From positions 2,335 to 8,994 of the forward strand of contig JAOZRF010000090.1 in assembly GCA_029940245.1 (NCBI GenBank): a stretch of DNA of 6,660 nt, written 5' to 3'. Shown here in pieces: positions 1-5,870 of this stretch. Source of the DNA: Desulfobacula sp. GTDB taxonomy: Bacteria; Desulfobacterota; Desulfobacteria; Desulfobacterales; Desulfobacteraceae. How positions within the stretch are numbered: position 1 is the first letter of the stretch; every line of letters starts with the position of its first letter. The notes below the pieces were generated by a model. It worked only from the letters and a program-made list of their open reading frames with translations, was not told the origin of the DNA and searched no databases. A program made the position numbers and the translations under genes.

Positions 1-30
1 AAGAAGTAGAGCAACAGGCCTTGAAAATGA

Positions 31-783
31 TTATATCAGCATGCCACCGTCGCAAATGAGGCTTGCACCAGTGGTGAACGAGGCAGCATCAGAAACCAGA
101 TAAAGCACGGCTCCGGCCATTTCTTCAGGTGCTGCATAGCGACCCATGGGAATCTGATCCAAAGCATACTTGCAGATCTCTTCAGAAGAGATGATGGCGC
201 TGGCAAACCGGGTATCTGTAAGTCCTGGTAAAAGTGCATTGACCCGGATTCCTTTTGGAGCCAATTCACTTGCCAGGGCCTGGGTCATGTTCAGCAGCGC
301 TGCCTTGGTGGCTGAGTATACTCCCTGGAACAACCCGGGTTTTATGGCATTTACAGAAGATACATTCACAATGGCACCTTTGCCTTTCATCATGGGAACG
401 GCATATTTGATCATGAAAAAAGGGCCTTTCAAGTTTACATCCAAGGTCTTGTCCCAGATTTCTTCATCTGCCGTGAGCATTTCACCAAAATGGGGATTGG
501 TAGCGGCATTGTTCACCAGGATATCCACTGCCCCGTATTTTTCCATTATTTTTTCATACATGGCCTTGATCTGATCAGGGTGACCAGTATGACAGGCCAT
601 AGCCTCTGCGCTTTGCCCCTTTTCCCTGATTCCGGCAGCGGCAGATTCCAGAGGTTCAATCTTCCGGCTCACCAGAATACATTGTGCCCCGTATTGGGCA
701 AGTTTCTGTGCAATGGCAAGGCCAATCCCTCTGCTGGCTCCCGTGATAACCGCAACTTTTCCTTCCAGGTCAAACTCTTTCAT
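31..783 (-). CDS. Classical short-chain dehydrogenase/reductase (SDR), DHRS4-like
   Basis: Predicted soluble NAD(P)H-dependent oxidoreductase acting on a carbonyl/alcohol pair; the substrate cannot be read from sequence. It is 250 residues long, the usual size of classical SDRs. Visible motifs are the cofactor loop TGASRGIG (14-21), NNAA (91-94), structural Asn117 in DVNLKG, catalytic Ser143, Tyr156 and Lys160 (YSATK), the PG turn (186-187) and the terminal CDGG (244-247). Arg40 after the second beta strand favours NADP(H), by family rule. The stretch NPHFGEMLTADEEIWDKTLD resembles, from memory, DHRS4-type carbonyl reductases rather than FabG. An in-frame ATG at 819 would add 12 residues, but it has no ribosome binding site; the ATG at 783 has GGAGAAG seven bases upstream and places the first beta strand normally. 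It is the last gene seen in the operon-like run, 64 bases after the radical SAM gene. An annotation of 3-oxoacyl-ACP reductase would be less well supported. Confidence 0.93.
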   Translation of the reverse strand: MKEFDLEGKVAVITGASRGIGLAIAQKLAQYGAQCILVSRKIEPLESAAAGIREKGQSAEAMACHTGHPDQIKAMYEKIMEKYGAVDILVNNAATNPHFGEMLTADEEIWDKTLDVNLKGPFFMIKYAVPMMKGKGAIVNVSSVNAIKPGLFQGVYSATKAALLNMTQALASELAPKGIRVNALLPGLTDTRFASAIISSEEICKYALDQIPMGRYAAPEEMAGAVLYLVSDAASFTTGASLICDGGMLI

Positions 784-790
784 ATGTATT

Positions 791-797
791 CTTCTCC
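791..797 (-). promoter_or_regulatory. Ribosome binding site of the SDR gene
   Basis: The minus strand reads GGAGAAG, then seven bases, then ATG at 783. This is a strong Shine-Dalgarno match at good spacing. It decides the start in favour of 783 over the upstream in-frame ATG at 819, which is preceded only by a GC-rich ccgggcc stretch. Confidence 0.75.
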
Positions 798-847
798 ATT
801 GTTTAAATTCCCAACCCATGGCCCGGATGGGTGAATGTAAAATTTTG

Positions 848-2080
848 TTAAAGCCGGCCTTTTTTCAAGTTTTTATAGCCTTCCAGTTTGATGTGCTTAA
901 GATCACATTTTTCCTTGATGATTTTGGCTGCCGCAAGGTTCAATTTTTTTTGCCCTTTATTCACCTTTACATTAAATCCACAGTTAAATGGTCCCAGGTG
1001 AATGGTGTCCTCAACTCCGTCATAGGTGTCATATATTTTCGTGTATGGATGGGCAAACAGCCATCTCAGCTGCATCGTTGTGACTGTATTGCCTGAAAGA
1101 CGGTCCATAAATCCTTCCAGATCCTTTAAGTCCTGGTCTGTAAGATTGTTCCAGCCAAGAATAATATTGGCATTGACCTTGAAACCGATTTGCATGCAAA
1201 ATTCAAGGGTTTCAAGAACCTCACTCATTATAGTGCCCTTGTTTAAATATTTCCACATTCGATCCGAGGGAAATTCAATACCAAATCCCAATGTGCATTC
1301 TGGTAATTTTTTGTCAAAGTTGTTAACCACATATTTTAAGGCATTGGTCTCGGCTTTAGCTGCCCGCATAAAGAACCTGTATTCAATATCATCCCTAATG
1401 GGCAGGTTCGGAAGAATCGCCTTTATGTGCTCCGGGGTAATAGAGCCTGTGTTGAGACGGACAATTTTGTGCCCCTTAAAGTCAAGGTCTTTGAATTCAA
1501 GGTCAAGATTTCTGCGTTTTCTGAAATGTTCCAAACAATGCTGGGCAATGGAGCAGAACGGGCATTTTTTCCAATAGCATTGATTTTCAAGGGTATAGGA
1601 AAAATAAATTTTGCTGTTTTCAGGCACGGATTCTGGAATTTCAAGTTTCCACTTCCCTGAAAACTCTGGTACCTTGAAGAGACTTTCAACGCTTTGCCCT
1701 GTGAGTGTCAGATTGGGCGGCAGTTGTTTTTCAACCTTAAAGTGAACGGAATTCCATTGGTTGTTGCCGATGCTTCGTTCAGAAGCCACAGGTCCGCCAA
1801 CAATGAAGCGGATATCAGGATATTGGAGTGACCATATATAGGCCTGATATAAGTGGTTGATATAACTGGCACTGACATAGATGGTTCCTTTTTGTATGGG
1901 AAGGGCAATATCCTGATAGGTTTCTTCCTTATACCACTTGTCATTGTCCTGCTCATGCTGCATCCAGTAAAAATCTCCTTTGCTTTTACACAGATCCCAG
2001 GTATCTGAAAATCCATTGCAAAGGTCAAACCAGCCACTTTTTGTTTTATTATAAAATTGAATAAACAAGGTATCTTTCAT
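848..2080 (-). CDS. Radical SAM family protein with B12-binding-like N-terminal region
   Basis: Predicted 410-residue cytoplasmic iron-sulfur enzyme; its reaction is unknown. The region around 66-102 (IYVSASYINHLYQAY to FIVGGPVAS) looks like the second half of a cobalamin-binding Rossmann domain as found in B12-type radical SAM enzymes, but the cobalamin-ligating DXHXXG motif is absent. Cluster cysteines are C168, C173 and C176 in CYWKKCPFC, i.e. CX4CX2C, one residue longer than the canonical CX3CX2C; the nucleotide sequence is clear here. A radical SAM barrel follows, with LGFGIEF (264-270), LNKGTIMSEVLETLEF (279-294) and GFKVNANIILGW (299-310), matching the typical family pattern of a GIES-like strand, a NKG loop and an ILG strand. 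No SPASM/twitch-type cysteine cluster is seen; C367 and C392 are isolated. The start has only a weak GGAT eight bases upstream; the other nearby upstream ATG runs into a stop after five codons. It lies 40 bases after dppF on the same strand. Family assignment is fairly sure, function is not. Confidence 0.85.
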   Translation of the reverse strand: MKDTLFIQFYNKTKSGWFDLCNGFSDTWDLCKSKGDFYWMQHEQDNDKWYKEETYQDIALPIQKGTIYVSASYINHLYQAYIWSLQYPDIRFIVGGPVASERSIGNNQWNSVHFKVEKQLPPNLTLTGQSVESLFKVPEFSGKWKLEIPESVPENSKIYFSYTLENQCYWKKCPFCSIAQHCLEHFRKRRNLDLEFKDLDFKGHKIVRLNTGSITPEHIKAILPNLPIRDDIEYRFFMRAAKAETNALKYVVNNFDKKLPECTLGFGIEFPSDRMWKYLNKGTIMSEVLETLEFCMQIGFKVNANIILGWNNLTDQDLKDLEGFMDRLSGNTVTTMQLRWLFAHPYTKIYDTYDGVEDTIHLGPFNCGFNVKVNKGQKKLNLAAAKIIKEKCDLKHIKLEGYKNLKKGRL

Positions 2081-2120
2081 GTTGATATATCCATTTTTTT
2101 GTTTTTTTTAAGATTGATAA

Positions 2121-2137
2121 TTAATTTTTAAAATTAA
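2121..2137. repeat. AT-only inverted repeat at the 3' end of dppF
   Basis: Eight-base arms (ttaatttt / aaaattaa) surround a single T and include the dppF stop codon. With a one-base loop and pure A/T pairing it would be a poor RNA hairpin, and no U-tract follows in the sense of transcription (the downstream sense sequence is A-rich). It is a genuine sequence symmetry, but I do not call it a terminator. Confidence 0.5.
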
Positions 2138-2945
2138 ACCCGGGTTGTGCCAGGATCAGTTTTTTGGTGTAGGCATTTTGAGGATTTTTAATAACCTTGT
2201 CTGCGATTCCGGTTTCAACAATAACCCCGTTGTTAATTACCGCAATCCGATCACACAGGTATTTTGCTGCAGCCAGGTTGTGCGTGATAAAAAGAAAGGT
2301 CATTTTAAATTTTTTACGAATATCCAGCAATAATTGGAAAAGCTGGATGGCAATGGTGGCATCCATCATTGAGGTTGGCTCATCTGCCACAATAAATTCC
2401 GGATCCAGAATAATCGCCCGTGCCACGGCAACCCGTTGCCGCTGTCCACCGCTTAACTGGTGGGGATACCTGTGAAAAAACTCCTGTCCGGGAGACAGGC
2501 CCACGATTTCCAGGGTTTCAATCACTTTTTCGCGCCGGGTGGCCGTGTTGCCGATCCTGTTGACGACCAGGGGTTCTATAATGGTTTCAGCAATGGAAAG
2601 ATGCGGATTCAAGGATTGATAAGGGTCCTGAAAAATCATCTGAACCTTTGATCTATAGTTTTTCAGTAACCTTCCTTTAAGGTTGTTTGTGGGTTTGCCA
2701 TTAAGCTTTATGATCCCCTTGGTTGGTTCTTCAAGCTTTACCAGAATCCTTCCTATTGTTGTTTTACCGCTGCCGCTCTGGCCGACAAGGCCAAAAATTT
2801 CTTTTTTCTGTATTGCCAGGCTTATATTATTCAGGGCAATAATACTGGCCTCGCCTTTTGATAAAAAGTTTTTTTTTGAGCTATATTCCTTTGTCACGCC
2901 ATTTAATTCAATGATGGGCGTTTGGTTATTTTGTTCCTCAGTCAT
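2121..2945 (-). CDS. dppF: Peptide/nickel-type ABC transporter ATP-binding protein, DppF/OppF-like
   Basis: One of the two ATPase subunits that drive import through DppBC on the cytoplasmic face. Its 274 residues carry a complete ABC core: Walker A GQSGSGKT (55-62), Q-loop Gln106 in IFQDPYQSLNP, signature LSGGQRQR (164-171), Walker B FIVADEPT (184-191) and switch His222. The segment QDPYQSLNP is characteristic of the Dpp/Opp ATPases. The D-loop reads SMMD (192-195) instead of the common SALD. It ends soon after the NPQNAYTKKLI segment and lacks the cysteine-rich C-terminal extension that DppD has, so it is shorter than many DppF proteins (over 300 residues). The start is one base after the dppD stop with AAGGA five bases upstream. 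Codons 23-26 contain an A9 run. The symbol is a family-level label; oppF or a nickel-importer name cannot be excluded. Confidence 0.95.
   Translation of the reverse strand: MTEEQNNQTPIIELNGVTKEYSSKKNFLSKGEASIIALNNISLAIQKKEIFGLVGQSGSGKTTIGRILVKLEEPTKGIIKLNGKPTNNLKGRLLKNYRSKVQMIFQDPYQSLNPHLSIAETIIEPLVVNRIGNTATRREKVIETLEIVGLSPGQEFFHRYPHQLSGGQRQRVAVARAIILDPEFIVADEPTSMMDATIAIQLFQLLLDIRKKFKMTFLFITHNLAAAKYLCDRIAVINNGVIVETGIADKVIKNPQNAYTKKLILAQPGFNFKN
2869..2877. repeat. Homopolymer tract (A9 in dppF sense strand)
   Basis: Nine T residues on the plus strand correspond to nine A residues in codons 23-26 of dppF (Ser-Lys-Lys-Asn). A slip here would shift the frame before the Walker A motif. Confidence 0.85.
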
Positions 2946-2946
2946 T

Positions 2947-3915
2947 TTAGTCCTTATGTATTACCTCTTCAAAACAAAGAGCCTGATGTGTTGAAGAAAG
3001 ATTCACCCACCCGGGATTCCGGTTTTCACATTTTTCACATTTTTTTTTGCAAGAGGCTGCAAAGCTGCATCCTCCGGTTATTGTAATCAAATCAGGAGAC
3101 TCACGTATCTCAGGTACCTTGATATCTCCATTTGAGTCCAAAGTCAGGAATGATTCCAGTAAAGATCTGGTGTAAGGGTGTCGTGGAGATTGAAACACTT
3201 CTTCTCTATTGCCTTTTTCCACTATCTGCCCGCCATACATCACACAGATGTCCCTGCAGACATCTGCAACCACTGCAATATCATGGGAAATAAAAATCAA
3301 ACTGGTATTCAAGGCGGTTTGAATTTTTTTGATTTCTTTAAGGATCTGATCCTGAACAATTACATCCAGAGCTGTTGTGGGTTCATCTGCTATGATCAGT
3401 TTCGGGGCGCATGCAAGCGCCATGGCAATAATGGCTCTTTGTTTCATACCGCCACTGTATTGATGGGGAAAATCCCTTAACCGATCTTCAGGAATTTCAA
3501 CCAGGTCGAATATTTTTTTCACCTGATCAAAAACCTGTGTTCTGGGCATCTGGGGATTATGGATTGCTATAACTTCTGCAATCTGTTCATCAACCCGGAT
3601 GACTGGATTCAATGCATTCATGGCAGCCTGGAATATCATGGATATTTCTTTGCCTCTAAAGGTTCTCCATTTTTCATCATTAAAACCTGCAAGGTTATCG
3701 TCATTAAAAAATATGTCACCCTGTAAAATAGATGCATTTTCAGGCAAAAGACCCATAAGTGTCATTCCAAGTGTGGTTTTGCCACATCCTGATTCTCCGA
3801 CAAATCCCAAAGATCGGCCTTTCTCTATTGAAAAAGAGATGTTATTGACGGCATGAATAAGGCCGTGTTTGCTTTTATATCCGACACTTAAATTTTCAAC
3901 CCTGAGTAATGCCAT
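2947..3915 (-). CDS. dppD: Peptide/nickel-type ABC transporter ATP-binding protein, DppD/OppD-like
   Basis: The second ATPase subunit, expected to pair with DppF under the DppBC channel. Its 322 residues show Walker A GESGCGKT (40-47), Q-loop Gln96 in IFQAAMNALNP, signature YSGGMKQR (153-160), Walker B LIIADEPT (173-180), D-loop TALD (181-184) and switch His211. The segment SPRHPYTRSLL (243-253) leads into the C-terminal oligopeptide-transporter domain. There Cys283, Cys289, Cys296 and Cys314 match the GCxFxxxC...C...C pattern that in DppD-type ATPases is known to hold a [4Fe-4S] cluster; Cys293 is an extra cysteine. The start directly abuts the dppC stop, with a strong GAGGGAG five bases upstream. 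The three lysines at 290-292 are encoded by an A9 run. Whether the substrate is a peptide, nickel chelate or other solute cannot be told from the ATPase. Confidence 0.96.
   Translation of the reverse strand: MALLRVENLSVGYKSKHGLIHAVNNISFSIEKGRSLGFVGESGCGKTTLGMTLMGLLPENASILQGDIFFNDDNLAGFNDEKWRTFRGKEISMIFQAAMNALNPVIRVDEQIAEVIAIHNPQMPRTQVFDQVKKIFDLVEIPEDRLRDFPHQYSGGMKQRAIIAMALACAPKLIIADEPTTALDVIVQDQILKEIKKIQTALNTSLIFISHDIAVVADVCRDICVMYGGQIVEKGNREEVFQSPRHPYTRSLLESFLTLDSNGDIKVPEIRESPDLITITGGCSFAASCKKKCEKCENRNPGWVNLSSTHQALCFEEVIHKD
2951..2955 (-). promoter_or_regulatory. Ribosome binding site of dppF
   Basis: AAGGA on the minus strand, five bases before the dppF ATG. It lies inside the last codons of dppD, consistent with coupled translation. 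Confidence 0.7.
3040..3048. repeat. Homopolymer tract (A9 in dppD sense strand)
   Basis: Nine T residues on the plus strand encode three AAA lysine codons (290-292) between two cysteines of the DppD C-terminal cluster region. Confidence 0.85.
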
Positions 3916-4833
3916 TTATTCTCCCTCTCCTTCCTTCCTGAGCCTTGGATCAAGAACTTCGTCCATTGCGCGTCCCAGCATGTAAAATGAAAGGGTCAGC
4001 AAAGATATGCAGATACCCGGGGGCAAAAGCCAGTATGGTGCCTGGAACATATGGCCTGAACTCCAAACCCATTGAAGCATCATGCCCCAGCTAACCTGTC
4101 CCGGATCGCCAAATCCAAGGAAAGACAGAGCTGCTTCTACCAGTATGGCTGATGTCACCCTGAATGTCATATACAGGAATGCCAGGGGAAGAACATTGGG
4201 CATAATATGTTTAAAAATGATTCTGAAATTTGATGCGCCTGCAACCCTGGAGGCTTCAATAAAGGGCCTTGATTTCAAAGACAGGGTCTGGGAACGGATA
4301 ATTCTTGATACGGATGGCCATCTCATTATGGCAATGATAAAAATAATGACCCAGATACTCAACTCCCACAAGGATGCCAGAATCAGAAGAATGACAAGGG
4401 AAGGCAGGACCATGAATATGTCGGCAACTCTCATCAGCAAAGTGTCAATAATTCCGCCGGCATACCCTGATATCATACCGATGGCTGTACCCAGAACAAC
4501 ACTGATGAAGGCACAGGAAAGACCGACAATGAACGCAACTTTCGCTCCTTCCAGAAGCTGCACAAAAAGATCCCGGCCAATAAAATCCGTTCCAAGCCAG
4601 TGTTGAAAACTGGGGCCGGTTGAATATGTTATGTTTGGATCCGCACCGGTCATGGGGTCATAAACCGGGCCTAAAAGCGGAACAAAAAAGCTTGCAATGG
4701 CCATGAGCATGAAAATCAATAAAATAATAAGGCCTGCTTTACCCATGGGGTTTTTTATATATATGGCCCAGCCCTTTGTAAATCTTTCGACATAATGATT
4801 TTTATTTTCGGGTCTATTTTTTGTGTTTTTCAT
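3916..4833 (-). CDS. dppC: Peptide/nickel-type ABC transporter permease, DppC-like
   Basis: Inner-membrane channel subunit that pairs with DppB. The chosen start gives 305 residues, normal for DppC. It has a cytoplasmic N-terminus, a first membrane segment around 33-54, an outside loop ending in the diagnostic HWLGTDFIGRD (78-88), five further hydrophobic segments (about 99-121, 136-154, 158-170, 213-231 and 271-288), the cytoplasmic EAA loop (193-212, EASRVAGASNFRIIFKHIMP) that contacts the ATPases, and the terminal LDPRLR motif. The frame is open upstream to an ATG at 4923, which would add 30 residues (MFFTDNGCGAYRQP...). I reject that start because it would overlap dppB by 91 bases and the extension is unlike the family. 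The ATG at 4833 shares its A with the dppB stop (TGATG) and has GAGGA ten bases upstream, so translation is probably coupled to dppB. Confidence 0.95.
   Translation of the reverse strand: MKNTKNRPENKNHYVERFTKGWAIYIKNPMGKAGLIILLIFMLMAIASFFVPLLGPVYDPMTGADPNITYSTGPSFQHWLGTDFIGRDLFVQLLEGAKVAFIVGLSCAFISVVLGTAIGMISGYAGGIIDTLLMRVADIFMVLPSLVILLILASLWELSIWVIIFIIAIMRWPSVSRIIRSQTLSLKSRPFIEASRVAGASNFRIIFKHIMPNVLPLAFLYMTFRVTSAILVEAALSFLGFGDPGQVSWGMMLQWVWSSGHMFQAPYWLLPPGICISLLTLSFYMLGRAMDEVLDPRLRKEGEGE
3921..3927 (-). promoter_or_regulatory. Ribosome binding site of dppD
   Basis: GAGGGAG on the minus strand, five bases before the dppD ATG, inside the Glu/Gly codons that end dppC. This is the strongest Shine-Dalgarno sequence in the window and suits a gene with no intergenic gap. 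Confidence 0.8.
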
Positions 4834-5807
4834 CAGTATTTGATCCTCGGGTCCATATATGCATACAAAAGATCCACAATCAGGTTGGCGATAAGCACCA
4901 CAGCCGTTATCAGTAAAAAACATGCCTGGGCCAGAGGATAGTCATTGTTGCTTACCGCAAAAATAAGCTCGCGGCCTATGCCTGGCCAGGTGAAAATCTG
5001 TTCTGTTAAAGCTCCGCCATTTATGGAAAAAGCAAGACTTAAGCCCACGCTGGTAATTACGGGCAAAGCCGCATTCCGGGCCGCGTGTTTATCTCGGATT
5101 ACCTTGTCGGAAAGGCCTTTTGCCCTTGCCGTAATAATATATTCTTCTTTTATTACACCCAGCATACTGGATCGCATGAGTAAAAGGTAGCTGCCCAGAT
5201 GAATAATAAAAAGTGTTAATAAAGGTAAAAACATATGGTGCAATACATCCAGAACTTTGATAAAAATAGATGTATCCCAGATCCATAATTCCGGTGAAAT
5301 TATTCCGCCCAGAGGAAACCAGCCAACCTTATAGGCAAGAATCCATAAAACAAGCAGGGCAAACCATGGGATAAAAAGCGTATGGCAGAGAAGAGCACCG
5401 ATCGATAAAAAATTATCAAGCCTTGATCCTTTTTTCCAGGCTGCAATTTTACCTAAAAACACTCCCACAAATGCGGCTAAAAGTGTGGATGTGGTAAAAA
5501 GAAGAATGGTGCAGGGCATCCTGTTCAAAATGATGCTGCTGACAGGCGCCCCATAATGAAAAGAATGGCCTAAGTTGCCCGTAAAAAAATTTTTGATATA
5601 AATGATGTATTGTTTCCACGCGGGCTGATCAAGCCCCATCTGTGCGATGAGATGCTGGATATCCTCGGGTGTCAGATTTGGATCCACCATCCTTGTAATA
5701 GGATCCCCGGGAGCTGCCCTGAAAAGAAAGAATAAAATAGTGAGAATAATAAAGAAAAGTATGGTTATTTCAATTAATTTATTGAAAATAAATTTTTTAG
5801 TTTTCAT
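4833..5807 (-). CDS. dppB: Peptide/nickel-type ABC transporter permease, DppB-like
   Basis: Inner-membrane channel subunit, 324 residues, full length for the family. It has a first membrane helix (about 9-29) followed by the conserved RAAPGDP (30-36), an outside domain with the typical MGLDQPAWKQY (57-67) and GNLGHSFHYGAPV (78-89), then five more hydrophobic segments (about 100-122, 137-160, 193-211, 248-268 and 290-313). The EAA loop is EEYIITARAKGLSDKVIRDK (221-240) followed by HAARNAALP, and the protein ends in YMDPRIKY. FTWPGIGREL (272-281) is also a family hallmark. It starts 30 bases after the binding-protein gene with only a weak GGAT eight bases upstream; the first in-frame ATG after the gap fits the family N-terminus. 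It overlaps dppC by one base. Family identity is very secure; the substrate is not. Confidence 0.96.
   Translation of the reverse strand: MKTKKFIFNKLIEITILFFIILTILFFLFRAAPGDPITRMVDPNLTPEDIQHLIAQMGLDQPAWKQYIIYIKNFFTGNLGHSFHYGAPVSSIILNRMPCTILLFTTSTLLAAFVGVFLGKIAAWKKGSRLDNFLSIGALLCHTLFIPWFALLVLWILAYKVGWFPLGGIISPELWIWDTSIFIKVLDVLHHMFLPLLTLFIIHLGSYLLLMRSSMLGVIKEEYIITARAKGLSDKVIRDKHAARNAALPVITSVGLSLAFSINGGALTEQIFTWPGIGRELIFAVSNNDYPLAQACFLLITAVVLIANLIVDLLYAYMDPRIKY
4844..4848 (-). promoter_or_regulatory. Ribosome binding site of dppC
   Basis: GAGGA on the minus strand, ten bases before the ATG at 4833, within the last codons of dppB. Together with the TGATG overlap it supports the internal start over the upstream ATG at 4923. 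The spacing is slightly long. Confidence 0.55.
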
Positions 5808-5836
5808 TTATCTTAATCCATGTTGTTAGAATATTA

Positions 5837-5870
5837 ATTATTTTTCTTTACCATTATTTTTCTTTACCAT
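5837..5870. repeat. 16-base tandem duplication at the 3' end of the binding-protein gene
   Basis: The unit attatttttctttacc occurs at 5837-5852 and again at 5853-5868, and two further bases keep the 16-base period. Because 16 is not a multiple of 3, the second copy is read in another frame and the protein ends MVKKNNGKEK. With a single copy it would end MVKKNN. Confidence 0.9.

Noticed and set aside
1..30. Possible start of a further gene or a terminator after the SDR
   Set aside because: Thirty bases show no hairpin, no clear start and no ribosome binding site; nothing can be supported.
170..834. Overlapping plus-strand frames opposite the SDR gene
   Set aside because: The minus-strand SDR has every catalytic motif; the opposite frames have none.
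803..840. Small inverted repeat (acccat / atgggt) between the radical SAM and SDR genes
   Set aside because: Only a six-base stem with a seven-base loop and no U-tract after it in the sense of transcription; too weak to call a terminator or operator.
1026..1577. 183-residue open frame on the plus strand
   Set aside because: It is antisense to the radical SAM gene, has no family-like motifs and is best explained as a shadow frame.
2094..2109. T-rich run on the plus strand resembling the tail of a terminator
   Set aside because: It is T-rich only on the plus strand, where no gene is transcribed; in the sense of the operon it is A-rich and no GC stem precedes it.
4082..4606. 174-residue open frame on the plus strand
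   Set aside because: It mirrors the dppC membrane segments in antisense and shows no independent coding signs.
4834..4923. Upstream start for dppC giving a 335-residue protein
   Set aside because: The 30-residue extension overlaps dppB by 91 bases and is unlike DppC N-termini; the TGATG overlap start at 4833 with GAGGA upstream is better.
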